Shown: positions 15,666 to 24,435, counted from the first letter of the stretch. The stretch: 41,000 nucleotides of DNA from JB111 sp052093225 (GCA_052093225.1 JBQDDG010000031.1:1-41000); one strand, 5' to 3'. Notes: a model not told the origin generated them from the sequence alone. Numbers and translations are program-made.

Positions 15666-16163
15666 TCAGGAGTCCGCGGGCACCTCGCCACCCGTGAATC
15701 TTGCGGGCTCGTCCGGGTGCAGCGCGGCGTCGATGCGCGCGTGCATCTCGTCGGTCATCTCCGGAAGGTCCTCGAGGCGGTACCAGCGGGCCTCGGTGTT
15801 CTCGCCGTCGGCGGGGTGCGGGTCGCCGGAGACCCACTCGCAGCGGAACACGAGGTCGACGTACTGAGCGACGTCGCCGTTCGGGTAGGTCATCCGGCCG
15901 GATGTGCTCACCCGCACGAGCCTGAGCGCCCGTGCCCGCACGCCGGTCTCCTCGAGGACCTCCCGCACCGCGGCGTCGGCGACCTCCTCGCCGGGGTCGA
16001 CGATCCCGGTCACCGGCGTCCAGCGCCCGTTGTCGGCCCGCCGCACGAGCAGCACCTCGGGATGCTCCTCCCCGCGCAGGACCACGGCCGTCGCGCCGGT
16101 CAACCAGAGCAGGCTGTGCCCGACGTGCCTGCGCAGCTCGACGATGAAGTCCGGCGTCCCCAT
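15666..16163 (-). CDS. Nudix hydrolase
   Basis: A 165-residue protein with a perfect Nudix box starting at Gly53: GIVDPGE, seven residues, then REVLEETGV at 67-75, fitting GX5EX7REUXEEXGU. The rest is the usual alpha/beta fold, with RRADNGRWTPVTG before the box and WYRLEDLPEMTDEMHARI at the end. It hydrolyses a nucleoside diphosphate linked to another group; the actual substrate is not clear. It begins seven bases after the transglutaminase-like gene stop on the same strand, so the two are probably one operon. Confidence 0.92.
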   Translation of the reverse strand: MGTPDFIVELRRHVGHSLLWLTGATAVVLRGEEHPEVLLVRRADNGRWTPVTGIVDPGEEVADAAVREVLEETGVRARALRLVRVSTSGRMTYPNGDVAQYVDLVFRCEWVSGDPHPADGENTEARWYRLEDLPEMTDEMHARIDAALHPDEPARFTGGEVPADS

Positions 16164-16170
16164 GCCCGCC

Positions 16171-16992
16171 TCAGGCCATCTGGACGAGGTCGGCGTGGTC
16201 GTCGACGGGCAGGTCGCCGTCGACGATGGCGCTCACCCGCAGCGTCTGGAACCGGATGCCGGAGCCGTGCGAGGTGAGGAAGGCGTTGTCGGCGGCGTCG
16301 CGGCCGGTCGAGACCCGCAGCAGGGTCTGGCGGGGAGCGAGCCGGGTCGCGTCGACGACGTGCCACCGGTTCTCGTGCCAGGCCTCGGCGACGGCGTGGA
16401 AGTCCATCGGGGACAGGCCGGGGGCGTAGACGGAGGCCACGCGCGCCGGCACGTCCATCGCCCGCAGCAGCGCGACGACGAGGTGCGCGTAGTCGCGGCA
16501 CACGCCCTGCCGGGCGAGCATCGTCTCGACGGCGCCGTCGGTGGCCCGCGAGGAGTCGCGCACGTACGCCAGCGACTCGTGCACCCAGTTGCCGACCCTC
16601 GAGATGAGCTCGAGCCCCGCGAGCCCCCCGAACTCGGCGTGGGCGAGCCGGAAGAGCCGGTCGGACTCGGCGTACCGCGAGGGGCGCAAGAACTCGAGCA
16701 GCTCCGCCGGCTCGTCCATGTCGCCGAGGTCGCCGGTGCCGGTCACGCGGGCCGAGTAGTCGAGCGTCAGCGGCGTGCCGAACAGGGTGTTCTCGTCCAG
16801 GTCGACGATGTGCGTGACCGTCCCGTGGCGGCCCACGAACTCGACGAGGGTGAGCTCGGTGTCGCCGAGCCGGCAGGTGAGGGTCTCCTCGATCGTCAGG
16901 CCGGGCTGCCGCGCCGCGGACACGAGGAAGGCGAGGCGGCTGGCGCCGCTGCGGGTGGTCATCTGGAGGTTGGCGGAGACGCTGCGAGGCAC
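16171..16992 (-). CDS. Transglutaminase-like domain protein
   Basis: A 273-residue soluble protein. The catalytic triad of the transglutaminase/peptidase fold is visible as Cys165 in RQGVCRDYAHL, His199 in SPMDFHAVAEAW and Asp214 in WHVVDATRL. An N-terminal beta-rich half of about 110 residues precedes it, as in bacterial proteins with a transglutaminase N-terminal region. In bacteria these are mostly thiol peptidases or amidases; no substrate can be stated. The start is GTG 16992 with no Shine-Dalgarno and TACGCT six bases upstream, so leaderless translation is likely. The downstream Nudix gene is seven bases away. Confidence 0.9.
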   Translation of the reverse strand: MPRSVSANLQMTTRSGASRLAFLVSAARQPGLTIEETLTCRLGDTELTLVEFVGRHGTVTHIVDLDENTLFGTPLTLDYSARVTGTGDLGDMDEPAELLEFLRPSRYAESDRLFRLAHAEFGGLAGLELISRVGNWVHESLAYVRDSSRATDGAVETMLARQGVCRDYAHLVVALLRAMDVPARVASVYAPGLSPMDFHAVAEAWHENRWHVVDATRLAPRQTLLRVSTGRDAADNAFLTSHGSGIRFQTLRVSAIVDGDLPVDDHADLVQMA

Positions 16993-16998
16993 GCCGTC

Positions 16999-17004
16999 AG
17001 CGTA
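16999..17004 (-). promoter_or_regulatory. Candidate -10 element of the transglutaminase-like gene (leaderless layout)
   Basis: On the minus strand TACGCT ends six bases before the GTG start at 16992, and no ribosome binding site is visible. Confidence 0.45.
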
Positions 17005-17085
17005 GGTCGCCCCGTCAAGTCAAGGATCGGTCGATGTCGGTGGTCGGTGCCATCCTGGGCACCCGCACCTACGGACGGAGCAGAC

Positions 17086-17547
17086 ATGAGCAGCACCATC
17101 CAGGTCACCTTCGACGCCCGCGACCCGCGCGCGCTGTCGATCTTCTGGCGGGACGTGCTCGGGTACGTCCACCCCGCGCCGCCCGGCGTCCAGTTACCGG
17201 CCGGCGCGGATCCCCTCGTCGCGTGGGACGACTTCCTCGAGGCCGGGGGCGTGCCCGTCGACCAGCGCAACAGTGCGTCCGCGCTGGAGGACCCCGACGG
17301 CGCCGGTCCACGCCTGTTCTTCCAGCAGGTCCCCGAGGACAAGGTCGCGAAGAACCGCGTGCACCTCGACGTCCGCACGGCGTCCGACCTGCGCGACGAC
17401 GAACGGATGGCCGCGCTCGAGGCCGAGTGCGAGCGCCTCGTGGGCCTGGGCGCCACCCGGCTGCGGCGGCACGAGCCCGAGGCGCCCACGAGCATCGGGT
17501 TCATCGTCATGGCCGACCCCGAGGGCAACGAGTTCTGCCTCGACTGA
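17086..17547 (+). CDS. VOC (glyoxalase/bleomycin-resistance fold) family protein
   Basis: A 153-residue soluble protein with two VOC repeats. TFDARDPRALSIFWRDVLGY opens the first, and KNRVHLDVRT and the end motif VMADPEGNEFCLD, with its metal-ligand type Glu/Asp residues, belong to the second. VOC proteins act as lyases, dioxygenases or drug-binding proteins; the substrate is unknown. GGAG lies five bases before ATG 17086. It stands alone, with 76 bases to the next gene. Confidence 0.88.
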   Translation: MSSTIQVTFDARDPRALSIFWRDVLGYVHPAPPGVQLPAGADPLVAWDDFLEAGGVPVDQRNSASALEDPDGAGPRLFFQQVPEDKVAKNRVHLDVRTASDLRDDERMAALEAECERLVGLGATRLRRHEPEAPTSIGFIVMADPEGNEFCLD

Positions 17548-17623
17548 CGTGAGCGCGTCCGGTGGGACACAATGGTCCGATGTCGCCCGGCGCCCTGCCG
17601 GGCACAGCGGTAGGGAGGTCGAC

Positions 17624-18268
17624 ATGTCCGAGCAGCGACGACCGCGTCGACCCGCGATGCTCGACCCCGCGGTGGCCGAGTCGATCGAGGGCGACGAGGA
17701 CCCGGCGACGCGTTCCGAGCTCGCCCACACCACCGCGCACGCCCTGGTGGAGGGCGGCCGCCGCGACTCGGGCGCGGACCCCGACCTGCTCGAGCGCCTG
17801 GTCACCCTCGTGGACTCCGAGGGGCTCGACACCATCGCCGAGCTGTGGTCCCACAGCCCCGCGACGACGCTGCCGGGCGCCCTGTGGCGCCTCTACCTCC
17901 TGCGCGAGTGGGTTCGCCGCGACCCCGCCACCGTCTCCGCCCGCTACCGCGAGGGGCTGGCCCGCGCCGAGGTCGCGGGCGCCGTCGCGGGCGTCGCAGC
18001 ACCGAGCGGCCCCGACGACGTCGTCGGCGTGGTCGACAAGGTCCTGTCCGGCGTCTACGCCGGTGACCTCGCCGTCGCGCTCGACCGCGCCGCGGCCTTC
18101 CTGCGCGTGCTCGCCACCGGTTCGGCGATGCACGCCGACTACGAGGAGTCCGACGGCGACGGCACCGATCTCGCCTTCGAGATCACCCGCCGCGCGGGCG
18201 GACTGCTCACCACCGCCGAGGAGCTCGAGGCCGCGGCGACCCTCCACGGCAGCGGGCAGCTCGACTGA
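17624..18268 (+). CDS. Conserved actinobacterial protein of unknown function, coupled to mshD
   Basis: A 214-residue, mostly helical, soluble protein with no domain I can name with certainty. Visible stretches are RRPAMLDPAVAESIEGDEDPATRSELAHTT (split motif at residues 8-37), LPGALWRLYLLREWVRRDP and LDRAAAFLRVLATGSAMHAD. I recall similar proteins beside mshD in other actinomycetes, sometimes with doubtful RNA polymerase-related names; I do not adopt these. GGGAGG lies before ATG 17624, and a small hairpin (GCCCGGC/GCCGGGC, 17585-17603) is in the leader. Its stop shares a base with the mshD start (TGATG), so the two are translated together. The function may relate to mycothiol supply, by context only. 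Confidence 0.85.
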   Translation: MSEQRRPRRPAMLDPAVAESIEGDEDPATRSELAHTTAHALVEGGRRDSGADPDLLERLVTLVDSEGLDTIAELWSHSPATTLPGALWRLYLLREWVRRDPATVSARYREGLARAEVAGAVAGVAAPSGPDDVVGVVDKVLSGVYAGDLAVALDRAAAFLRVLATGSAMHADYEESDGDGTDLAFEITRRAGGLLTTAEELEAAATLHGSGQLD

Positions 18269-19233
18269 TGCGCACCGTGGACCGGCTCACCGCCGACCAG
18301 GCCGACGCCGTGCGGGCGCTCGCCGAGACCGCCACATCAGCGGACGGCGTGGCCCCCCTGGACGAGCAGACGCTCCTGCGCCTCGCGCCGGACTCCGCCC
18401 GGTCCGCCACGCACCACCTCCTCGAGGACGACGACGGTGCTCTCCTCGCGTACGCGCAGGTCGCCGAGGGCTCGGGCGAGCTCGTCGTCGCCCCGCCGGC
18501 TCGGCGTCGCGGGTACGGCCGCGAGCTCGTGCGCGCGGCGCGGTCCGGGGAGCGGGTGGCCCTCTGGGCGCACGGCGACCTCCCCGGCGCGCGGGCGCTC
18601 GCCGCCGCCGAGGGACTCACGCGGGTGCGCGAGCTGCTGCGGATGGGCGCGAGCGTCGGGTCCGGCGAGAACGGCGGGTCCGACGGGAGCGGCGGGAACG
18701 GCGGGGGTGGCGCGATTCCGGAGCCGCCGGACGGCGTGCGGATCGAGACCTTCGACGTCGGGCGGCACGCCGAGCCCTGGCTGCGCGTCAACGCCCGCGC
18801 GTTCGCGAGCCACCCCGAGCAGGGGCGGATGACGCGCGCCGACCTCGACGAGCGGCTGGCCCAGGACTGGTTCGACCCCGATCTCCTGCTGCTCGCGTTC
18901 GACGCCGGGAGCGGGGCGGGCAGCGGTACGGGGAGCAGCGCCGCGCAGGGCGGCGACGGCGAGCAGGTCGCGCGGTCCGACGGCGACCCGCTGGCGTTCA
19001 TCTGGATGAAGCCCGGTGACGAGGGGCAGGCCGAGCTGTACGTGCTCGGCGTCGACCCGGAGGCTCAGGGCCGCGGGCTCGGGCGTGCCCTCACGGCTCG
19101 CGGGCTCGCGGAGGTGGCGGCGCGCGGCCGGACGGAGGTCGACCTGTACGTCGAGGGCGACAACGCGCCCGCGCTGGCCACGTACGAGCGGCAGGGCTTC
19201 GGCGTCGTCGAGCGCCACAGCCAGTACGCCTGA
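18268..19233 (+). CDS. mshD: Mycothiol synthase (GNAT acetyltransferase)
   Basis: The last enzyme of mycothiol synthesis: it acetylates the cysteinyl amine of Cys-GlcN-Ins using acetyl-CoA in the cytoplasm. The 321-residue protein has two GNAT domains. The N-terminal one keeps ELVVAPPARRRGYGRELV; the C-terminal, active one has AELYVLGVDPEAQGRGLGRALT (the acetyl-CoA motif, split at GVDPEAQ) and VDLYVEGDNAPALATYERQGF. Two low-complexity inserts rich in Gly/Ser/Asn are visible, one between the domains near residues 129-148, another inside the C-terminal domain near 213-236. It starts at ATG 18268, sharing a base with the previous stop. Confidence 0.94.
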   Translation: MRTVDRLTADQADAVRALAETATSADGVAPLDEQTLLRLAPDSARSATHHLLEDDDGALLAYAQVAEGSGELVVAPPARRRGYGRELVRAARSGERVALWAHGDLPGARALAAAEGLTRVRELLRMGASVGSGENGGSDGSGGNGGGGAIPEPPDGVRIETFDVGRHAEPWLRVNARAFASHPEQGRMTRADLDERLAQDWFDPDLLLLAFDAGSGAGSGTGSSAAQGGDGEQVARSDGDPLAFIWMKPGDEGQAELYVLGVDPEAQGRGLGRALTARGLAEVAARGRTEVDLYVEGDNAPALATYERQGFGVVERHSQYA

Positions 19234-19344
19234 CCGGCCCCACCCCGCGCGGCGTGGTGAAGGCGCGGCAGAGGAAGGCCGGGCGTCTGTGCAGAGTCTC
19301 GAACAGGCGGGCGCGCGCCCGGCGGCAGGTGGTTGGATGGCTTC

Positions 19345-21768
19345 ATGAGCACCTCCTCCGCGTCTCGCGGCGCCGACGAGCACGCCACCGACCTGCACGA
19401 GGACCAGGAGGACGCCGACGCACGTGCTGCGCGTGAACTCGCTTCCGCGCCGATCACGGACGCCATCCCTGCCGAGGGCGACGCCGGGCAGAACGGCACG
19501 GCCACGGGCACCAGCGCCCCGAACGCTGCTTCCCCGGGCACCACCGCCTCCCCGGACTCCACCGCGCAGAACTCCTCCGCGGCCTCGTCCCCGGACGGCC
19601 CGCCCACCTACGTCATCCGCGGCACGGGCACAGAGGTCGCCGACGAGGCCCCCGACCTGCCCGACGACCGGTTCGCCGACCGGGAGCTCAGCTGGCTCGC
19701 CTTCAACAAGCGGGTCCTCGAGCAGGCGGAGGACCAGGACCTGCCGATCCTCGAGCGCGCCTGGTTCCTCGGGATCTTCTCCTCGAACCTCGACGAGTAC
19801 TTCATGGTCCGCGTGGCCGGCATCAAGCGTCGCCTGAGCACGGGCATGGCCGTGCCGGGAGCGTCGGGCCTCAGCCCCCGGCAGGTCCTCGAGCGCATCT
19901 CGCTCATCGCGCAGGACCTCATGGCGCGTCACGCGAAGGTCTTCCGCGACGACGTCCAGCCCAAGCTGGCCGAGGAGGGCATCGACATCCTCCACTGGCC
20001 GGACCTCGCGGACAGCGAGAAGGAGCGGCTGCACAAGTTCTTCCGGAAGCAGATCTTCCCGGTCCTCACGCCGCTGGCCGTCGACCCGGCCCACCCGTTC
20101 CCCTACATCTCGGGGCTCTCGCTCAACCTCGCGGTCCTCGTCCGTAACCCGACCACCGGCACGGAGCACTTCGCGCGCGTCAAGGTGCCCCAGCTGCTGC
20201 CCCGCTTCATCGCGGTCGACGCCGACGGCCGACCCTACAAGCCCGAGGACGTGCCCGAGGACGCGGGCGGCCGCACCTCCTACGTGCCGCTCGAGGAGAT
20301 CATCGCCCAGCACCTCGAGGCCCTGTTCCCGGGGATGGAGGTCGTCGAGCACCACACGTTCCGGGTGACCCGCAACGAGGACCTCGAGGTCGAGGAGGAC
20401 GACGCCGAGAACCTGCTGCAGGCCCTCGAGAAGGAGCTGTCCCGGCGCCGGTTCGGGCCCGCGGTCCGCCTCGAGGTCGACGAGCACATCTCCGAGCGGG
20501 TCCTCGAGCTGCTCGGTCGCGAGCTGGGGGTGAGCGAGCACGAGATCTACCGGCTGCCGGCCCCGCTGGACCTCACCGGTCTCAACGTCATCCACGACCT
20601 CGACCGCCCGCACCTGAAGTTCAAGAAGTACGTGCCGGTGACGGCCGCGGGTCTCGCGAAGGTCGAGTCCGCGAACCCGACCGACTTCTTCGCCGCCATC
20701 CGGGAGCGGGACGTCCTGCTGCACCACCCCTACGACTCGTTCTCCACCTCGGTCCAGCAGTTCCTCCAGCAGGCGGCCGCGGACCCGAAGGTCCTCGCGA
20801 TCAAGCAGACCCTCTACCGCACCTCGGGGGACTCGCCGATCGTCGATGCGCTCATCGCGGCGGCGGAGGCGGGCAAGCAGGTCCTCGCGATCGTCGAGAT
20901 CAAGGCCCGCTTCGACGAGCAGGCCAACATCGAGTGGGCCCGCAAGCTGGAGGAGTCCGGCGTCCACGTCGTCTACGGGATCGTCGGACTCAAGACGCAC
21001 TGCAAGCTGTCGATGGTCGTGCGCCAGGAGAGCGACGGGCTGCGGCGGTACTGCCACGTCGGCACCGGCAACTACCACCCGAAGACGGCGCGCGGCTACG
21101 AGGACATCGGTCTGTTCACCTGCCACCGCGACGTCGGCCAGGACCTCACGCGCCTGTTCAACCAGCTCTCCGGGTACGCGCCGCAGACCAGCTACCACCG
21201 CCTCCTCGTCGCGCCCCGGGACATCCGCCCGGGCCTGCTCGAGGGCATCGAGAAGGAGATCGCCAACCACGAGGCCGGTCGGCCGGCGTGGATCAAGATC
21301 AAGGTCAACTCGATCGTCGACGAGCGACTCATCGACGGCCTGTACCGGGCGAGCAGCGCCGGGGTGCCGGTCGACGTCGTCGTGCGCGGCATCTGCGCGA
21401 TCAAGGTCGGGCTGCCGGGCATCGGCGCGAACCTGCGGGTGCGCTCCATCCTCGGCCGCTTCCTCGAGCACTCGAGGATCTTCGCGTTCGCGAACGACGG
21501 CGACCCGCAGGTGTGGATCGGTTCCGCCGACCTCATGCACAGGAACCTCGACCGCCGCGTCGAGGCGCTCATCCGCATCGTCGACCCGGCGCTGGTCGAG
21601 CGGCTCGTCGAGATCGTCGACCTCGCGGCCTCGGACGACACGTCGTCGTGGCGCCTCCGCGCCGACGGCTGGCACCGGGTCGCGCACGACGCCGACGGCA
21701 ACCGGCTCCGCGACGTCCAGCAGCACCACATCCGCCAGGCCCGACGTCGGGTCGCCGACTCGCGATGA
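19345..21768 (+). CDS. ppk1: Polyphosphate kinase 1
   Basis: Makes and breaks polyphosphate using ATP; a soluble or membrane-associated oligomer. The 807-residue protein has a low-complexity extension of about 110 residues (Ala/Ser/Thr/Asp-rich) before the PPK N-terminal domain, which begins DRELSWLAFNKRVLEQA. The active region holds VYGIVGLKTHCKLSMVVR with its phospho-accepting His type site and HVGTGNYHPKTARGYEDIGL. The C-terminal phospholipase D-like motif is in IWIGSADLMHRNLDRRVEAL-type sequence at about residue 715-735. ATG 19345 is preferred to TTG 19333; it has TTGGAT six bases upstream. The stop overlaps the mutT1 start (ATGA). Confidence 0.96.
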   Translation: MSTSSASRGADEHATDLHEDQEDADARAARELASAPITDAIPAEGDAGQNGTATGTSAPNAASPGTTASPDSTAQNSSAASSPDGPPTYVIRGTGTEVADEAPDLPDDRFADRELSWLAFNKRVLEQAEDQDLPILERAWFLGIFSSNLDEYFMVRVAGIKRRLSTGMAVPGASGLSPRQVLERISLIAQDLMARHAKVFRDDVQPKLAEEGIDILHWPDLADSEKERLHKFFRKQIFPVLTPLAVDPAHPFPYISGLSLNLAVLVRNPTTGTEHFARVKVPQLLPRFIAVDADGRPYKPEDVPEDAGGRTSYVPLEEIIAQHLEALFPGMEVVEHHTFRVTRNEDLEVEEDDAENLLQALEKELSRRRFGPAVRLEVDEHISERVLELLGRELGVSEHEIYRLPAPLDLTGLNVIHDLDRPHLKFKKYVPVTAAGLAKVESANPTDFFAAIRERDVLLHHPYDSFSTSVQQFLQQAAADPKVLAIKQTLYRTSGDSPIVDALIAAAEAGKQVLAIVEIKARFDEQANIEWARKLEESGVHVVYGIVGLKTHCKLSMVVRQESDGLRRYCHVGTGNYHPKTARGYEDIGLFTCHRDVGQDLTRLFNQLSGYAPQTSYHRLLVAPRDIRPGLLEGIEKEIANHEAGRPAWIKIKVNSIVDERLIDGLYRASSAGVPVDVVVRGICAIKVGLPGIGANLRVRSILGRFLEHSRIFAFANDGDPQVWIGSADLMHRNLDRRVEALIRIVDPALVERLVEIVDLAASDDTSSWRLRADGWHRVAHDADGNRLRDVQQHHIRQARRRVADSR

Positions 21769-22739
21769 GCGGCTCGTCCGTCGTCCGGGCCGCCGGGCTC
21801 GTCGTCTGGCGTGAGCGGGGACGCCGGCTCCAGGTGCTCCTCGTCCACTCACCGCGCTACAAGGAGTGGGGGTTCCCCAAGGGGCACCTCGACCCGAAGG
21901 AGACGCTTCAGGAGTGCGCCGTCCGTGAGGTCGCCGAGGAGACCGGCGAGGTCGTCGTCGTCGGGCAGCCGCTCGGGGTCGTCCGGTACAAGCTGCGCAG
22001 CGGCAAACGCAAGGAGGTGCGGTACTGGGCGAGCCGGGCGGACACACCCGACGGCGCGTGGAGCCGGGTACGCAAGGTGCCGCCCGTCGCGCTCGCCTCC
22101 GAGATCGACAAGGTCGAGTGGATGGACGCGCAGGACGCGGCCGAGGTGCTCGCGCACGACCAGGACCGCGACCTGCTCGGGACACTGGTGGACCAGTGGA
22201 AGGACTCACGCCTGGAGACCTGGACCGTGCTGCTGGTGCGTCACGCCCGCGCGCGTTCGCGAGGCTCGTGGAAGGGCGGCGAGGAGACCCGGCCGTTGAC
22301 CAAGGGTGGCTCGGTCCAGGCCGTCGGCATGGGGGCCCTGCTGTCGGCCTACGGGGTCGAGCACGTCATCAGCTCGCCGTGGGAACGCTGCCACGCGACC
22401 GTGCGCCCCTACGCCGAGACGGGCGGGCTGGAGGTCGAGGTGCGCGAGGAGCTCACCGAGGCCGCGCACGAGAAGCGCCGGCGCCCCGTGCGGGACATCG
22501 TCGACGTCGCCCTGCGCAAGCCGCACCTGCCGGCGGCGATCTGCACGCACCGGCCGGTCCTGCCCACCGTCGTGGCGACCCTGCTCGACCGTGCGCCGAA
22601 CCGGCTGCGGAAGGCCGTGCCCACGAAGGACCCGTTCCTGCGCACGGGCGAGATGCTCGTCGTCCACTGCGCGCGGCGGGCGAAGCACGGCCCCGCGGTC
22701 GTCGCGGTGGAGAAGGTCCGCGCGGTCGAGGACGAGTAG
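21765..22739 (+). CDS. mutT1: MutT1-type Nudix hydrolase fused to a histidine phosphatase domain
   Basis: A 324-residue two-domain protein matching mycobacterial MutT1, which clears 8-oxo-GTP and dinucleoside polyphosphates. The Nudix box starts at Gly40 (GHLDPKE, then REVAEETG at residues 54-61; the residue after the final Gly is Glu, which is unusual). The phosphatase domain opens with LLVRHARARSRGSW, with the RHA triplet at 159-161, and has SSPWERCHATVRPY plus CTHRPVLP later. It overlaps ppk1 by four bases, the same gene pair as in mycobacteria. A 31-bp tandem repeat follows 12 bases after the stop. Confidence 0.93.
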   Translation: MSGSSVVRAAGLVVWRERGRRLQVLLVHSPRYKEWGFPKGHLDPKETLQECAVREVAEETGEVVVVGQPLGVVRYKLRSGKRKEVRYWASRADTPDGAWSRVRKVPPVALASEIDKVEWMDAQDAAEVLAHDQDRDLLGTLVDQWKDSRLETWTVLLVRHARARSRGSWKGGEETRPLTKGGSVQAVGMGALLSAYGVEHVISSPWERCHATVRPYAETGGLEVEVREELTEAAHEKRRRPVRDIVDVALRKPHLPAAICTHRPVLPTVVATLLDRAPNRLRKAVPTKDPFLRTGEMLVVHCARRAKHGPAVVAVEKVRAVEDE

Positions 22740-22751
22740 CCGTCCCGTTCG

Positions 22752-22833
22752 CCGACGGCGGCGCTCGGCCCCGGTGCTCTTTCCGACGGCGGCGCTCGGC
22801 CCGGGTGGTCTTTCCGACGGCGGCGCTCGGCCC
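22752..22833. repeat. Three-copy 31-bp tandem repeat downstream of mutT1
   Basis: A 20-base core, CCGACGGCGGCGCTCGGCCC, starts at 22752, 22783 and 22814, and the linker TCTTT before copies two and three is shared. It lies directly downstream of the mutT1 stop. The remaining gap to the Pho box at 23088 (about 250 bases) contains no convincing gene; only weak start-like ATG/GTG words are present. Confidence 0.8.
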
Positions 22834-23087
22834 CGTCGACGCCACTGGCTGAGCGCCCGCCCCGTCCGTGCGCGGACGTGCACCTGGTCCGTCATCGTCC
22901 GCACGAATCGCCGTCCGACGGACGTCGGCCGCCCGCCAGGGACGGCGAACGTGACGAAGAACGACGTCCGGCCAGGTCATCGGGGCGATGCGGCCGGTCG
23001 GCGACCACGGATGCGTTCGTCAAGCGTCCGGCTGGAGACGGTCAAACCGCGGCCTGTGTTGTCTCTGTGACTGAGGTGACTGGCCGA

Positions 23088-23127
23088 GTTCACCGATTGT
23101 TCACCCGCGGCGTGATGTTCGTACACC
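23088..23127 (+). promoter_or_regulatory. PhoP-type Pho box upstream of pstS
   Basis: GTTCACC at 23088 and 23099 are two perfect direct repeats, 11 bases apart. A third position 11 bases on (23110) is degenerate, and GTACACC at 23121 returns in phase with one mismatch. This matches the known actinobacterial PhoP box of direct GTTCACC repeats. TAGCGT at 23137-23142 could be the -10. It predicts activation of pstSCAB when phosphate is low. Confidence 0.82.
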
Positions 23128-23199
23128 CTCGGTGCCTAGCGTCCCCTCTTGGTCGGGCATTTCCCGAACCGGACTCCACTTGTAGAGGATGGAAATACC

Positions 23200-24435
23200 G
23201 TGAAGCTTGCTGGTTCCCGCCGCCTGGCCGGCCTGGCCGCCGTCGGCGCTGTTGCCATGACCCTTGCCGCCTGTGGCGGCGACGACGCCGAGTCGGAGAC
23301 CACCGAGGAGGGGACCTCGGAGGAGGAGACCTCCGAGGAGGAGACCGAGGCGGAGTCCGACGAGGCTCCCACCGAGAGCGACTCCGAGTCGCCCTCCGAG
23401 TCCGGGTCCGAGGGTGGGGACGCCGGCGCGTCCGGCGCCCAGGACCTCGGCATCGACTACGCGTCGCTCTCGGGCACGCTCAACGGCTCGGGCGCCTCGT
23501 CGCAGCAGAACGCCATGCAGGCGTGGCGTGACGCGTTCGCCGAGCAGTCGGACGTCACCGTGAACTACAACCCGACGGGTTCCGGCACCGGCCGCGAGCA
23601 GTTCGTCGGTGGTCAGGTGTCCTTCATCGGCACCGACTCCTACTTCGAGGACGACGAGCTCGCCGCCGCCGAGGAGCGTTGTGGTGGCCCGATCGCCGAG
23701 CTGCCCACCTACGTCTCGCCGATCGCCATCGCCTTCAACCTCCCGGGCGTCGACACCCTCAACCTCACCCCGGAGACCGTCGCCGGCATCTTCAACGGCG
23801 ACATCACCTCCTGGGACGCCGAGGAGATCACGGCCGACAACCCGGACGCCGACCTCCCCGCGCTGCCGATCATCCCGGTCAACCGCTCGGACGACTCCGG
23901 CACCACGGAGAACTTCCAGCAGTGGATGCAGGAGTCGGAGTCGGGCTGGGAGCACGAGCCGTCCGACGTGTGGCCGGTCACCGGCACGCAGTCGGCCGAG
24001 GGCACCTCGGGCGTCGTCCAGCTCGTCACCGGCACCGAGGGTGCGATCACGTACGCCGACGCGTCGCAGATCGGCGACCTCGGCGCCGCGGCCATCGGCC
24101 TCGGTGACGGCAACTTCGTCGAGTACTCGGCGGACGCCGCGGCCGCGATCGTCGACGGCTCCGAGCCGGCCGAGGGCGCGACCGACACGCAGCTGACGAT
24201 CAACCTCACGCGCGACGGCTCGATCGCCGACGCGTACCCGATCGTCCTCATCTCGTACCACGCCGCGTGCATGACGTACGAGGACGAGGCCGAGGCCGCC
24301 AACGTCCAGGGATTCCTCGCCTACATCGCGTCCGCCGAGGGCCAGGACGCCGCTGCTGACTTCGGCATCGCGCCGATCTCGGACAACCTCCGTGGCCAGG
24401 TCAACTCCGTGATCGAGCAGATCACGGCCGGCTGA
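23200..24435 (+). CDS. pstS: Phosphate-binding lipoprotein PstS
   Basis: Extracellular phosphate receptor of the high-affinity Pst importer, anchored by a lipid. The GTG at 23200 gives a 411-residue protein with a basic start (KLAGSRR), a hydrophobic core and lipobox LAAC with Cys25. A very acidic Glu/Ser/Asp/Thr linker follows at about residues 27-76. The binding domain has LNGSGASSQQNAMQAW, NYNPTGSGTGREQFV and NRSDDSGTTENF, the phosphate-contact motifs of PstS. The longer frame at 23149 lacks a signal. A Pho box is 70-110 bases upstream, and a hairpin follows the gene. Confidence 0.96.
   Translation: MKLAGSRRLAGLAAVGAVAMTLAACGGDDAESETTEEGTSEEETSEEETEAESDEAPTESDSESPSESGSEGGDAGASGAQDLGIDYASLSGTLNGSGASSQQNAMQAWRDAFAEQSDVTVNYNPTGSGTGREQFVGGQVSFIGTDSYFEDDELAAAEERCGGPIAELPTYVSPIAIAFNLPGVDTLNLTPETVAGIFNGDITSWDAEEITADNPDADLPALPIIPVNRSDDSGTTENFQQWMQESESGWEHEPSDVWPVTGTQSAEGTSGVVQLVTGTEGAITYADASQIGDLGAAAIGLGDGNFVEYSADAAAAIVDGSEPAEGATDTQLTINLTRDGSIADAYPIVLISYHAACMTYEDEAEAANVQGFLAYIASAEGQDAAADFGIAPISDNLRGQVNSVIEQITAG

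Noticed and set aside
18337..22209. Minus-strand open frame of about 1,290 codons opposite mshD, ppk1 and mutT1
   Set aside because: It is the antisense shadow of recognisable enzymes, with low-complexity Arg/Asp/Val/Leu sequence.
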